A stretch of 64,000 nucleotides of DNA from Acidovorax sp. Leaf78 (GTDB taxonomy: Bacteria > Pseudomonadota > Gammaproteobacteria > Burkholderiales > Burkholderiaceae_C), in NCBI RefSeq assembly GCF_001422735.1, contig NZ_LMLZ01000021.1, positions 186,227 to 250,226 on the forward strand, given 5' to 3'. Of this stretch, positions 26,124 through 35,073 are shown one piece after another. Each line of letters opens with the position of its first letter. Position 1 is the stretch's first letter. The notes under the pieces are model-generated. The model searched no databases. It was not told where the DNA came from and saw nothing but the letters and a program-made list of their open reading frames with translations. Both the position numbers and the translations under genes were made by a program.

Positions 26124-26150
26124 CTTTGGTGCGGCTACGCCGCACCAAAG
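26124..26150 (-). promoter_or_regulatory. Perfect 12-base-pair hairpin between the aldehyde dehydrogenase and SDR genes
   Basis: CTTTGGTGCGGC and GCCGCACCAAAG are exact complements separated by three bases. There is no T-run on either side, so it is probably an mRNA-stabilising or attenuating stem rather than a full terminator. It would favour the upstream dehydrogenase message. Confidence 0.65.
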
Positions 26151-26160
26151 GTTTGCAAGT

Positions 26161-27636
26161 TCAGAACGGGAAGGCAGGCGGCGCGTCTTTGATCGTGATC
26201 CACTGCCACTGCGTGTACTCGTCGATGTCCGCAGGCCCGCCCACGCTACCCCCATTGCCCGCCACACCGGGGCCGCCAAAGGGGTTGGTGCACTCGTCGT
26301 TCACCGTCTGGTCGTTGATGTGGACCATGCCCGCGCGCAGCCGCTGGCCGATGGCCATGGCGCGGCCCACGTCGGGGCTGATGACGGCGGCAGCCAGGCC
26401 GCCCTGGCCGGTGTTGGCCAGCTGCACGGCCTCGTCGTCGGTGCGGAAGGTGACGAGGTTGGCCACGGGGCCGAAGGGTTCTTCGTCAAACGAACGGATG
26501 CCCGGCTTGACGCACGACAGAACCGTGGGCTGGTAATACAGGCCGTGAAAGGTGCCACCCGCCTCCAGCTTGGCGCCCTGGGCCACGCTGTCGTGGATGA
26601 CCTGGTCGAAGCGCTGCAGCTGCCTGGCGTCGATCATCGGCCCCAGGGCCACCTGGCCGCTGGCGCCGTCGCCCACGGGCAGGTGCGTGGCCTTGCCCAC
26701 CAGGCGCTGCAGGATCGCGTCGGCGATCGACGCGTGCACCAGGATGCGGTTGGCTGCCATGCAGATCTGGCCCTGGTGAAACCACGCGCCAAACGCAGCC
26801 GCACTGGCCGCAGCATCAGGGTCGGCATCTTCCAGAATGATGAGGTTGTTGGCGCCGCCCAGCTCCAGCGACACCTTCTTGAGGTGCTGCCCCGCCAGCG
26901 CGCCGATGCGGCGGCCCACAGCGGGCGATCCGGTGAAGGCGATCATGGGCACGCGTTCGTCCACCACCAGCGCCTCGCCGGCCTCGGCATCGCCGGGCAC
27001 CACCTGCAGCAGGCCTTGGGGCAGGCCCGCTTCTTCCAACACGCGGGCCATCATGAAGCCGCCGCTGACCGGTGTGCGCGTGTCGGGCTTGAGCACCACC
27101 GCATTGCCCAGCGCCAGCGCCGGGGCCACAGAGCGAAAGCCCAGGATGAGCGGGAAGTTGAACGGCGAGATGACCCCCACCACCCCATGCGGTACGCGCC
27201 GCGCAATCGACAGTCGGCCGGGCGTGCTGGGCAGCACCTGGCCCTGTGCCTGCATCGGCAGGGCTGCGGCCAGGTGGCTCAGCGTGATGGCCTCGCGCAC
27301 CTCGTGCTGGCCCTTGGGCAGGATGCCGCCGGTTTCGCGGGCCACGGCCAGGGCCAGTTCATCAAAGTGCTGCTCAAAAATGCGCGCCGCACGGTGGAAC
27401 ACCGCCGCACGCTCGCGCGGCCCCGTCGCCGCCCAGGCAGCCTGCGCCTGCTGCGCCCGGCCAATGGCGGCCTGCATGTCGACCGCACTGGCAATGCCCA
27501 CGCGGCTGAGCACCTGGCCCGTGGCGGGCTCGACCGCGTCACGCGCCGTGCCGAGCGACGTTTCCCATCCTCCATCAAAGGCCTTGCCCGCCCACAGGCG
27601 GTTGTCCAGCAGGCCCGGTTTTTCTGAAACACCCAT
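26161..27636 (-). CDS. Aryl-aldehyde (benzaldehyde/vanillin-type) dehydrogenase
   Basis: This 491-residue NAD-dependent aldehyde dehydrogenase has the cofactor segment SPFNFPLILGFRS, the Lys of VLKPDTRT, FTGSPAVGRRIG, the catalytic Glu in LELGGANN, and the catalytic Cys in FHQGQICMAANR. The C-terminus (GGPADIDEYTQWQW, ending PPAFPF) resembles benzaldehyde dehydrogenase XylC. The ATG at 27636 has AGGAG upstream; 22 upstream codons are not family-like. It is the first gene of a two-gene unit read from a sigma-54 promoter at 27698-27713 and divergent from a XylR-type activator. It oxidises an aromatic aldehyde to the acid; the exact ring substituents are unknown. Confidence 0.87.
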   Translation of the reverse strand: MGVSEKPGLLDNRLWAGKAFDGGWETSLGTARDAVEPATGQVLSRVGIASAVDMQAAIGRAQQAQAAWAATGPRERAAVFHRAARIFEQHFDELALAVARETGGILPKGQHEVREAITLSHLAAALPMQAQGQVLPSTPGRLSIARRVPHGVVGVISPFNFPLILGFRSVAPALALGNAVVLKPDTRTPVSGGFMMARVLEEAGLPQGLLQVVPGDAEAGEALVVDERVPMIAFTGSPAVGRRIGALAGQHLKKVSLELGGANNLIILEDADPDAAASAAAFGAWFHQGQICMAANRILVHASIADAILQRLVGKATHLPVGDGASGQVALGPMIDARQLQRFDQVIHDSVAQGAKLEAGGTFHGLYYQPTVLSCVKPGIRSFDEEPFGPVANLVTFRTDDEAVQLANTGQGGLAAAVISPDVGRAMAIGQRLRAGMVHINDQTVNDECTNPFGGPGVAGNGGSVGGPADIDEYTQWQWITIKDAPPAFPF

Positions 27637-27697
27637 TGCATTGCTCCTTGGTTGACATCGCCACCCACCGCAGTGCCGCGGGGGTGTCACCTCCCAT

Positions 27698-27713
27698 TGC
27701 AACGGGCGTACCA
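27698..27713 (-). promoter_or_regulatory. Sigma-54 promoter of the aryl-aldehyde operon
   Basis: On the minus strand the sequence is TGGTAC-N5-TTGCA, one base off the -24/-12 consensus TGGCAC-N5-TTGCA with the essential GG and GC in place. It lies 62 bases upstream of the dehydrogenase start. A pair of XylR-like enhancer motifs lies about 150 bases further upstream. Confidence 0.78.
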
Positions 27714-27845
27714 GACCGACGGGCCACCACCCCCTGACACGCCGCAGACGGGGGCTTTTTGAGAGGAGGCGCTACGGACTTTCCCTAGGCTCGAACACGG
27801 TGGGCGGGTGCGATCTTTGGCGGGCAAATAGTTACCATTCATAAA

Positions 27846-27871
27846 CAATTGGCATTTCACCAATTGCTCAA
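27846..27871. promoter_or_regulatory. XylR/DmpR-type upstream activating sites
   Basis: Two CAATTG cores (27846-27851 and 27861-27866) form the inverted repeat CAATTGG/CCAATTG. On the minus strand 27856-27871 reads TTGAGCAATTGGTGAA, matching the XylR/DmpR site TTGATCAATTGATCAA at 13 of 16 positions. The position relative to the sigma-54 promoter fits an enhancer. Confidence 0.68.
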
Positions 27872-27872
27872 A

Positions 27873-27900
27873 TGATCACTTTCTGATCACTTTCTGATCC
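27873..27900. repeat. Tandem 11-base repeats before the XylR-type gene
   Basis: The unit TGATCACTTTC occurs twice and then TGATCC begins a third copy. The period equals one helical turn. It lies between the enhancer motifs and the regulator start at 27927 and could be an additional operator or regulator-gene promoter element. Confidence 0.5.
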
Positions 27901-27926
27901 ATTGTTGATGACTGCTGGAGAACTCC

Positions 27927-29861
27927 ATGTCCCGACGCCGTGTGTCCCTGGCCGATCTGAGCCGCAGCACCGCCACCGTGCAGGCCGGGGGGTTGCTTGC
28001 CGCGGCCGAGCCGTCTGCCCTGGGCGGGTTTGACACTGTCGGAGTGAGCCAGCACGCCCATCCTACGGTGGCCGACATCAGCGAATGCCTGTTCTTCTCG
28101 CCCGGTGACGGGCGCATCTGGCTGCAGGACCAGCGCATGATCCTGCTGCACTCCGAAGCCCTGGGATCGCTGCGGCGCGAGCTGATCGACAGCATCGGCT
28201 TGGACAAGGCCCGTGGCCTGCTGACCCGCGCAGGCTACGTGAGCGGTGCCCGCGACGCCCGCCTGGTGCGCCAGCAGTGGCCCGACGCTGAACCCACCGC
28301 CGCCGCCATGGCCGGCACCCGCCTGCACGCGCTGGAGGGCGTGGTGCAGGTAGAAGTCGTCCACGCCCGGTACGACGCCGACGCAGGCACGTACGAGGGC
28401 GAGTTCCTGTGGCACAACTCCAGCGAAGACGACGAGCACATCGCGGCCTACGGCGTGGGCGGGTCGCCCGCCTGCTGGATGCAGGTGGGCTACGCCACCG
28501 GCTACGTCAGCACGCTGTTCGGCCGCATGATCGTCTTTCGCGAGGTGGACTGCCGCTCGTCCGGCGCCGCGCACTGCCGCGTGGTGGGCAAGTCGGCCGA
28601 GCTGTGGGACGACCCCGAGCAGGACCTGTTCTACCTGAACGCCCAGGACTTCGTAGGCACCCCACCCGCGTCGCTGCCCGGCGGGGCGCAGGGCAAGGCG
28701 CGCACCACGTACCTGGGCGTGCCAGCGGGCCCAACGGCCACGCCCAGCAGCGCTGGCACTGCCGCGGCGGTGCGTGCACAAGGCCAGACCGCCCAGGCCA
28801 CCATGGTCGGCGCCTCGTCCGCCTTCAACGCCGCGTGCCACATGCTGCAGCGCGTGGCCCCCACCGATGCCACGGTGCTGTTCACCGGCGAATCGGGCGT
28901 GGGCAAAGAGATGTTCGCCAGCATGCTGCACCGCATCAGCCCGCGCAAAGACCAGCCCTTCGTGGCCATCAACTGCGCCGCCATCCCCGACACGCTGGTC
29001 GAGTCCGAACTGTTTGGCGTGGAGCGCGGCGCCTACACCGGCGCTGGCACATCGCGTCCCGGGCGCTTCGAGCGCGCGCACGGCGGCACCCTCTTCCTGG
29101 ACGAAATCGGCACGCTCAGCCTGGTCGCCCAGGGCAAGCTGCTGCGCGCGCTGCAGGAGGGCGAGGTCGAGCGCGTGGGCGGCACCCGCACCGTGCGCGT
29201 GGACGTGCGCCTGGTCGCCGCCACCAACGTGGACCTGCGCCAGGCGCTGCGCGCAGGCACCTTCCGTGAAGACTTGTTCTACCGCTTGAATGTCTTCCCC
29301 ATCCACCTGCCCCCGCTGCGCGACCGGCGCGACGACATCCCCCTGCTGATGAGCCACTTTCTGGCGCACTACCAGCGCAAGCACCAGCGCCAGGTGCCGG
29401 GCTTCAGCCAGGCGGCGGTCAAGGCAATGTTCCACCACCCGTTCCCCGGCAACATCCGCGAACTGCAGAACCTGATCGAGCGCGGCGTGATCCTGGCCGC
29501 CGACGGCGAGCCGATTGAGCCGCATCACTTGTTTGCCGGCGGTGAGCAGCACGGCTGCGGCGGCATGTCGCTGCACTTGAATGCGAACAGCACCGGCACG
29601 CTGCATGCGGCGGGGCAGGCACAACGCGGGGCTGCTGCAGTGGCCCGGCAAAACACACCGCCGTCGCACCCGGCACCCAGCTGGAACCCGGCGCCCACCA
29701 CCCCGCCAGCGATTGCGCCGCTGCACCAGGCCGAGGAACAACTGCTGCGGCAGGCGCTGCACAGCGCGGGGGGCAATGTGGCTGCTGCGGCAAGGCTGCT
29801 GGGGATCAGCCGGGCGACGATGGCTTATCGGTTGCGCAAGTTTGGGATTGGCCCGCTGTAG
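27927..29861 (+). CDS. XylR/DmpR/PoxR-family sigma-54-dependent activator
   Basis: This 644-residue activator has an N-terminal XylR_N effector domain (about 40-150), a V4R domain (about 155-220, with [20 protein letters not shown] and Cys-containing [14 protein letters not shown]), a linker, a sigma-54 AAA+ domain (about 295-535) and a Fis-type helix-turn-helix at the end ([20 protein letters not shown]). The Walker A is GESGVGKE, the sigma-54 contact loop GAYTGA (F to Y, common), and the Walker B LFLDEIG. A Pro/Ala-rich linker precedes the DNA-binding domain. Direct binding of a phenolic or aryl compound to the N-terminal domain relieves inhibition in this family. Its target is the divergent aldehyde dehydrogenase/SDR operon. 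Confidence 0.92.
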   Translation: MSRRRVSLADLSRSTATVQAGGLLAAAEPSALGGFDTVGVSQHAHPTVADISECLFFSPGDGRIWLQDQRMILLHSEALGSLRRELIDSIGLDKARGLLTRAGYVSGARDARLVRQQWPDAEPTAAAMAGTRLHALEGVVQVEVVHARYDADAGTYEGEFLWHNSSEDDEHIAAYGVGGSPACWMQVGYATGYVSTLFGRMIVFREVDCRSSGAAHCRVVGKSAELWDDPEQDLFYLNAQDFVGTPPASLPGGAQGKARTTYLGVPAGPTATPSSAGTAAAVRAQGQTAQATMVGASSAFNAACHMLQRVAPTDATVLFTGESGVGKEMFASMLHRISPRKDQPFVAINCAAIPDTLVESELFGVERGAYTGAGTSRPGRFERAHGGTLFLDEIGTLSLVAQGKLLRALQEGEVERVGGTRTVRVDVRLVAATNVDLRQALRAGTFREDLFYRLNVFPIHLPPLRDRRDDIPLLMSHFLAHYQRKHQRQVPGFSQAAVKAMFHHPFPGNIRELQNLIERGVILAADGEPIEPHHLFAGGEQHGCGGMSLHLNANSTGTLHAAGQAQRGAAAVARQNTPPSHPAPSWNPAPTTPPAIAPLHQAEEQLLRQALHSAGGNVAAAARLLGISRATMAYRLRKFGIGPL

Positions 29862-29949
29862 GAGCCGGCCGGTCGTGACTCGGTTTCATCCACGGCGTCA
29901 GGGCAAGGATGACGGCCGCCTGCATGCCGATGTGAAGTCGCACCAGCGG

Positions 29950-30015
29950 CATTTTTTAAGCCTAATAGGCCGCTACCGCTTGTCCCTCAACGGCAGACGG
30001 TATCAAAACAATAGC
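29950..30015 (-). repeat. Dispersed intergenic repeat, copy 2 (opposite orientation)
   Basis: On the minus strand this reads gctattgttttgatacc, then a CCGTTGAGGGACAAGCGGTAGC-like centre and an A-rich end. It is a more diverged member of the six-copy family and fills the gap between the XylR-type gene and the SDR gene. Confidence 0.55.
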
Positions 30016-30029
30016 ATTGAGCCGTGCAG

Positions 30030-30767
30030 TCACCACGGCAGCTCCTCACCGCTGTACGCATAAAAGCCCCCGGTGGCCTCCGCGCTCAGGCCATCGAGCA
30101 CGCGCAGCAAATCGGCAGCGGCCTCTTCGGCAGGCCGCCCTATCTCTGCCCCGCGAAACGGCGCCGACAGCGCCGAGTCGACAGTGCCCGGGTGCAGTGC
30201 CGCCAGCACCGCCATTGGATGGGTGCGGGCCATTTCGATGGACGCCGTTTTGAGCAGCATGTTGAGCGCGGCCTTCGATGCGCGGTAGCTGTACCAGCCA
30301 CCCAGGCGGTTGTCGCCAATGCTGCCCACCTTCGCCGAGAGCACGGCGAGCAGGCTGCGCTCTTGCTTGGGCAGCAGCGGCGCGAAGTGGGCCAGCACCA
30401 GCGCTGGGCCAAATGTGTTGGTGCGAAAGGTCGCCTCCATCTGCGCGTAGTTCATCTGGCCCAGGCGCTTTTCAGGCAGGCCGTGGGGGCCGTGCAGCAT
30501 GCCGGCGGCGTGGATGATGCAGTGCCACGGGCCCTGGGCCTGGAGGTGCTGGGCGGCGTTGGCAATGGTGGCCTCGTCGTCCAGGTCCACTGCCGGAGTG
30601 GTGTGGCGGCCCAGGCCTACAGCGTCGGCACAACGGGGGTCGGCCCGCAGGCGGGCCAGCAGGGCACCGCCAATGGCGCCGGTGGCACCGATAACGAGGG
30701 CGCGGTAGCCGTGGGGCAGAGACTGCAGGGACGTCAACGGCGTGGCAGGGTGCTGTGATTCAGACAT
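30030..30767 (-). CDS. Short-chain dehydrogenase next to the photolyase-related gene
   Basis: This 245-residue SDR has the cofactor loop GATGAIGGALL near residues 28-38 and the catalytic YRASKAALN with Ser in LSAKVGSIGDN, as in C-factor/YbfF-like SDRs. It lies 48 bases downstream of the photolyase-related gene on the same strand. Photolyase-related genes are often accompanied by an oxidoreductase of this kind, which suggests a shared stress response. The substrate is unknown. Confidence 0.82.
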   Translation of the reverse strand: MSESQHPATPLTSLQSLPHGYRALVIGATGAIGGALLARLRADPRCADAVGLGRHTTPAVDLDDEATIANAAQHLQAQGPWHCIIHAAGMLHGPHGLPEKRLGQMNYAQMEATFRTNTFGPALVLAHFAPLLPKQERSLLAVLSAKVGSIGDNRLGGWYSYRASKAALNMLLKTASIEMARTHPMAVLAALHPGTVDSALSAPFRGAEIGRPAEEAAADLLRVLDGLSAEATGGFYAYSGEELPW

Positions 30768-30815
30768 GGCGCGATCCTGCGGTTGAGGTGGCGAGTGGTT
30801 GGAGGAACGGCGGGC

Positions 30816-32366
30816 CTACAACGCATCCAGACGCGTGCGCAGGCCAGCAGCATGTTCGCGCAGCGCATCGAGTTGCGGGCCCTGCATCTTTTGCAGCTGG
30901 CGGTACACCATGCCCAGACGCAGGTTGCTACCCAGCACTGCTTCGTTGCGCGCAAAAAAGTCCCAGTACAGCGCGTTGTACGGGCACGCACGCTCGCCCA
31001 CCTTCAGCTTCTTGTCGTAGTGGCACCCGGTGCAGTAGTCGCTCATCCGGTCGATGTACGCGGCGCTGCTCACGTACGGCTTGGTGGCCAGCAGGCCTCC
31101 GTCGGCGAATTGGCTCATGCCCACGGTGTTGGGCACCTCCACCCATTCGAACGCGTCGATGTAAACGCCCAGGTACCAGCGGTGCACGGCGGCGGGGCTC
31201 AGGCCCGCCATCAGCGCGAAGTTACCGATGACCATGAGGCGCTGGATGTGGTGGGCGTACGCGTGCTCCAGCGACTGGCCCACGGCGTGCTGCATGCAGC
31301 GCATGCGGGTGTGGCCGGTCCAGAACCAGTCGGGCAGCGGCGCGGTGTGGCCCAGGGCGTTGCGCTCGTCGTACCCGGGCATGTGGGCCCAGTAGATGCC
31401 GCGCACGTATTCGCGCCAGCCCAGGATCTGGCGGATGAAGCCCTCCACCGCCGGCAGCGGGGCGGTGCCTGCGCGGTAGGCAGCCTCGGCGCGCTGCACG
31501 ACCTCGCGCGGGTTCAGCATCTTGGTGTTGAGCGCAAACGACAGCAGCGAGTGGAACAGCCGCGCGCTGCGCGTGCTCATGGCGTCTTCGTACGCGCCAA
31601 AGTGCGGCAGCGTGGTGGTGATGAAGTGGTCCAGCCACGCCAGCGCTTGTGCCCTGTTGAGGGGCCAGCGCAGTTGCGCGGCCTGGGGGTTGCCGAAGCT
31701 TTGCACGCCCGCGGCTTGGATGGTGGCCCACAGCGCGCTGTGGTCGTGCGTGGGGCGTGCATCGGGCGGGGTGGCGGGCGTGCCGGGCCAGGGCTTGCGG
31801 TTGTCGTGGTCGTAGTTCCAGTGGCCGCCTTCGGGCTCGCCCACCTCGTCCATCAGCACGCGGTGGCGCTGGCGCATGCGGCGGTAGAAGTGCTCCATGA
31901 GCCACTGCGGGCGTCCTCGGAACGTGTCGGCCACCTCGGTGCGGGATGTGTAGAAGTGCTCGCTGCCCACGGCCTCGACGGCAAAGGTTTGCTCCGCCCC
32001 CCAGGTGCGCAGTTGCTCGTCCAGCCGCCATTCGTCGGGGTGCTGGTACTGAAGGCGCTGCGCGCCGTAGTGCGCCATGAGCGCGGCCAGGTTGCCGGGC
32101 AGGGACTGGCGGTTGCTCGCGTCGTCGATGGCGACGTAGCGTACTCGGTGGCCGGCCGCGCGCAGCTGGCGCGCCAGGTCGCGCATGGCGGCGAAGATGG
32201 CCAGGATTTTTTGCGCGTGGTGCAGCACATAGTCGGTCTCTTGCCGCACTTCCATCAGCACGTAGACCACGCCGGCATCGTGCTCGGCAAACCAGCTGTG
32301 CAGGGGGTTGAGCTGGTCGCCCAGCACCAAGCGCAGGGTGTGGGCGCGGGGCGGGGGTGGGGTCAT
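30816..32366 (-). CDS. Cryptochrome/photolyase-related flavoprotein of the FeS (DPRP) type
   Basis: This 516-residue protein starts at MTPPPPRAHTLRLVLGDQLN; the frame is open for 240 codons further upstream but that is shadow sequence. The opening LVLGDQL and the segments TEVADTF, GWREYVRGIYW and MVIGNFALMAG are typical of the prokaryotic (6-4) photolyase/cryptochrome group. A Cys-rich segment YCTGCHYDKK ... ACPYNALYW supplies iron-sulfur ligands together with an earlier Cys in MRCMQHAVG. Proteins of this group bind FAD and a lumazine-type antenna and repair UV lesions or sense light. It is probably co-transcribed with the SDR downstream. Confidence 0.88.
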   Translation of the reverse strand: MTPPPPRAHTLRLVLGDQLNPLHSWFAEHDAGVVYVLMEVRQETDYVLHHAQKILAIFAAMRDLARQLRAAGHRVRYVAIDDASNRQSLPGNLAALMAHYGAQRLQYQHPDEWRLDEQLRTWGAEQTFAVEAVGSEHFYTSRTEVADTFRGRPQWLMEHFYRRMRQRHRVLMDEVGEPEGGHWNYDHDNRKPWPGTPATPPDARPTHDHSALWATIQAAGVQSFGNPQAAQLRWPLNRAQALAWLDHFITTTLPHFGAYEDAMSTRSARLFHSLLSFALNTKMLNPREVVQRAEAAYRAGTAPLPAVEGFIRQILGWREYVRGIYWAHMPGYDERNALGHTAPLPDWFWTGHTRMRCMQHAVGQSLEHAYAHHIQRLMVIGNFALMAGLSPAAVHRWYLGVYIDAFEWVEVPNTVGMSQFADGGLLATKPYVSSAAYIDRMSDYCTGCHYDKKLKVGERACPYNALYWDFFARNEAVLGSNLRLGMVYRQLQKMQGPQLDALREHAAGLRTRLDAL

Positions 32367-32637
32367 GGGGGTGGTCAAAGGGATGTGGTGTGGCGCTGCC
32401 GCTGGATTATGTTCGGGCAGCGCCGAGCGGCACGATGGGTGGGCCCAGTTGCGCAGGCGTGGGTAGCCACGACGCGGGCCGGGGCCAGTCTCCAAGGTGA
32501 CGCGCGGGGGGGGGCAGCCAGTGTTTTCCCCGACCGGTGCGGGCCGGGCCGCGCTGGATACTGGCCGCGCCGCCAGCGGCGGGTGCGCCCTGTGCGGGCC
32601 CGGCTGGCAGGACACATAACGACAGGAGACCCGGCCC

Positions 32638-33795
32638 ATGCCCACCCTTGCAACCCCTTGCGCCCCGCCGCCACTCACGCGCCGCCGGTTGCTTACTGCC
32701 GCTGCGGCGGCCTCGGCCGCCACGGCCCCCGCGTGGGTGCACGCGCAGCCTGCCGAGGCCTGGCGCATCGGCCAGACGGCGGCGCTCAGCGGGCCGCTGG
32801 CCTTTCCGTTTGTGGAGATGAACAAGGGCATCAACGCCGCGTTCATCGAGGCCAACGACAAGGGCGGCGTGGACGGGCGCAAGCTCGAGCTGGTAAGCCT
32901 GGACGACGGCGGCGACCCGGCCAAGGCCACGGACAACGCCCGCAAGCTCGTCGAGCAGGAGCGCGCCTTTGCGCTGCTGGGCTGCGGCGGCACCACCAGC
33001 GTGATGGGCGCGCTGCCGGTGGCCATGGCGGCCAAGGTGCCGGTGATAGCGCCGGCCACGGGGTCGGACGCGCTGCGGCCCTTCAACCCGCTGGTGTTCC
33101 ATGCGCGTGCCAGCTATGCGCAGGAGCTGAGCAAGATCGTGCAGCAGCTGGGCTCCACCGGGTTCACCAAGTGCGCGGTGGCGTACTTCGACAACCCGTT
33201 TGGCAAGGCGACGCTGGCGGCGTTCGACGCGGCGGCCAAGGCGTATGGCAACACGGCGTGGAAGGCGTTCCTCGTGACCGAGACGCCCGAGGGCATTGCC
33301 CGTGCGGTGGACGAGATTGCGGCGTGGCAGCCCAATGCGCTGACGTCGCTGTCGGTGGGGGCAATGGGGATTCCGTTCTACAAGGCGCTGCGCGCGCGGG
33401 TGAAGGCGCCGGCTTTTTCGATTTCGTTCCTGGGCTCGCGCCCGCTGCTGGCCGCGCTGGGCGAGTCGGCCAAGGGCATCACGGTGGCGCAGGTGGTGCC
33501 CAACCCCGACAGCGTGGCGATACCGGTGGTGAAGGCCTACCAGGCCGCGCTCAAGCGCGTGGAGGGCAGCGCGCCGGGGTATTCGTCGCTCGAAGGCTAT
33601 GTGAGCGGCCGCCTGATGATCGAGGCGCTGCGCCGCGCGGGCCGCACCGCGTCGCGCGAGAAGCTGATGGAGGCGCTGCATTCCATGCGGCCGTACGACA
33701 TGGGTGGCTTTGAGTTGCGGTATGGGCCGCAGGACCACAACGGGACGGATTTTGTGGAGCTGACGTATTTCAATGGGGACCGGTTCAGGCGCTGA
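32638..33795 (+). CDS. LIV-type ABC transporter substrate-binding protein (orphan)
   Basis: This 385-residue periplasmic binding protein of the leucine/isoleucine/valine family (peripla_BP_6) has a twin-arginine-like signal TRRRLLTAAAAAS ending near VHAQ. WRIGQTAALSGPLAFPFVEMNKGINA opens the first lobe. It lacks adjacent transporter genes and is convergent with nothing close; it sits between the photolyase gene and DUF2256 gene on the other strand. The LIV-type permeases and ATPases at 39784-43495 are the nearest candidates to use it. The ligand is unknown. Confidence 0.87.
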   Translation: MPTLATPCAPPPLTRRRLLTAAAAASAATAPAWVHAQPAEAWRIGQTAALSGPLAFPFVEMNKGINAAFIEANDKGGVDGRKLELVSLDDGGDPAKATDNARKLVEQERAFALLGCGGTTSVMGALPVAMAAKVPVIAPATGSDALRPFNPLVFHARASYAQELSKIVQQLGSTGFTKCAVAYFDNPFGKATLAAFDAAAKAYGNTAWKAFLVTETPEGIARAVDEIAAWQPNALTSLSVGAMGIPFYKALRARVKAPAFSISFLGSRPLLAALGESAKGITVAQVVPNPDSVAIPVVKAYQAALKRVEGSAPGYSSLEGYVSGRLMIEALRRAGRTASREKLMEALHSMRPYDMGGFELRYGPQDHNGTDFVELTYFNGDRFRR

Positions 33796-33892
33796 CGCCG
33801 TGACGCCGTGAGGCGGAGAAGCGCTGAGGCTTCCATCTGCAAAACGATCCATCAGCGGGCTTGTAGGCCGAAGGCCGCTGCGGGCTGGCCGG

Positions 33893-34069
33893 TCAGGGGC
33901 CGGTGCTGCCGCCACCGGCGGGGCGCTGGCGCTTGTGTTCGCTGCGGCAGCGGTCGGAGCAGTATTTCACCTCGTCCCACACCTTCTCCCATTTCTTGCG
34001 CCAGGTGAAGGGCCGGCCGCAGTGCAGGCAGGTCTTGTGCGGCAGGTCGTGCTTCTTGCGCATGCGCAT
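33893..34069 (-). CDS. DUF2256 small zinc-finger-like protein
   Basis: This 58-residue protein reads MRMRKKHDLPHKTCLHCGRP and carries CxxC followed by WRKKWEKVW and YCSDRC, the DUF2256 pattern of four metal-binding Cys. It can start at either ATG, 34069 or 34063. The function of the family is unknown. DUF2256 genes commonly lie beside photolyase/cryptochrome-related genes, and here the photolyase-related gene is 1.5 kb away with a binding-protein gene between. Confidence 0.87.
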   Translation of the reverse strand: MRMRKKHDLPHKTCLHCGRPFTWRKKWEKVWDEVKYCSDRCRSEHKRQRPAGGGSTGP

Positions 34070-34271
34070 GGGTGTGCAGAGATACCAGGGTGCAGTGGCT
34101 GGGCGTGCGGATTGAACAGACAGTTGAACGGGGCGGCTGGCTGCGGTGAAGGCGGGTGGTGCATGGCGAGCCCGGCACCAGGCAGCAACACCCCTGCCGC
34201 CGCCATTGTGCCGCAGCCGGCCGATGCCCCCAGCCGCGCAGGCGGGCGGCGGCGCCCGTAAACTTGCGCCC

Positions 34272-34523
34272 ATGACGCTCAAAATCACCGTGTATTCCAA
34301 GTCCGCCTGCCCGCAGTGCGACTCCGTCAAGAAGCTGCTGCAGTCGCGCGCCCTGCCCTTTGAAGAGATCAAGATCGACGACGAGGCCGAGCGCCTGGCT
34401 TTCTATGCCAAGTGCGGGCCGTCGGTACGGCAGATGCCGCAGGTCTTCATCAACGACCAGCGGGTCGGCGGCCTGGCGGGCGTGCAGGCTGCCCTGGCGC
34501 AACTGGCCCAGCAGCAACCGTAA
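34272..34523 (+). CDS. Glutaredoxin
   Basis: This 83-residue glutaredoxin starts at MTLKITVYSKSACPQC. The active-site CPQC near residue 12, the cis-Pro of RQMPQVFIND and the GG motif VGGLAGV are all present. Cytoplasmic thiol-disulfide exchange with glutathione is expected; NrdH-type function with ribonucleotide reductase is an alternative, but no nrd gene is near. It is divergent from the DUF2256 gene. Confidence 0.9.
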   Translation: MTLKITVYSKSACPQCDSVKKLLQSRALPFEEIKIDDEAERLAFYAKCGPSVRQMPQVFINDQRVGGLAGVQAALAQLAQQQP

Positions 34524-34577
34524 CCACGGCTGCGGCAACCGCCAAAGCCCCGACAGCCACCACCGGGTCGCGCACCG

Positions 34578-35048
34578 CTAGCGGTACTGCGCTGCGGTGA
34601 TGAACTGGCCGAACGTCTCGCACCACACGACCACGGTGTTGAACTTGGCAGGGTCTGCGCCCTGCGGCACCGGGACGATGAAGTTGTCGAAGGTCTTGAC
34701 GTCGCCGATGCGCAGCATCTGCGGCTTGATGCGCAGAAAGTCGGCCTCGGTCTCCACGAACTGGGGCGACAGGTAGAGCTTGTAGTCGGGCCCGGGGGCC
34801 AGCCTGCCCTGCAGGCTGATGCTATGCGGGCCGATGTGGACCGTGCCCTCGCCCCAGTGCAGCGCGTCGCTGCCTTTCAGGTCGCGGCGCAGCGTGGCCG
34901 TCCACTGCGCGGTGGACGCTCTGGGCTGCAGGTCTTGCTGCGTGGGGCTGGCCGGCGCGATGAGGATGGGCAGCACGTACACCCCCGCGCCAAAGCCCAC
35001 TGCCACGGCCAGCAGGTGCGAGGCGGTCAGCGCCAGCAGTTTCTTCAT
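34578..35048 (-). CDS. DM13-domain membrane-anchored protein
   Basis: The protein has 156 residues from MKKLLALTASHLLAVAVG. An N-terminal signal-anchor (residues 2-30) is followed by a DM13 domain ending VVVWCETFGQFITAAQY, the characteristic closing motif with its Trp-Cys. DM13 domains are proposed to serve in electron transfer or substrate hydroxylation in the periplasm; the function here is unknown. It lies 25 bases after the alpha/beta hydrolase gene on the same strand and is the last gene of the minus-strand PHB block. Confidence 0.8.
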   Translation of the reverse strand: MKKLLALTASHLLAVAVGFGAGVYVLPILIAPASPTQQDLQPRASTAQWTATLRRDLKGSDALHWGEGTVHIGPHSISLQGRLAPGPDYKLYLSPQFVETEADFLRIKPQMLRIGDVKTFDNFIVPVPQGADPAKFNTVVVWCETFGQFITAAQYR

Positions 35049-35073
35049 CGCTGTGCCGCAATCATCACAGCCA

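Noticed and set aside
30783-33713. A 976-codon plus-strand frame over the photolyase-related gene
   Set aside because: It is antisense and out of frame to proteins with clear domains, and has no ribosome site or family match.
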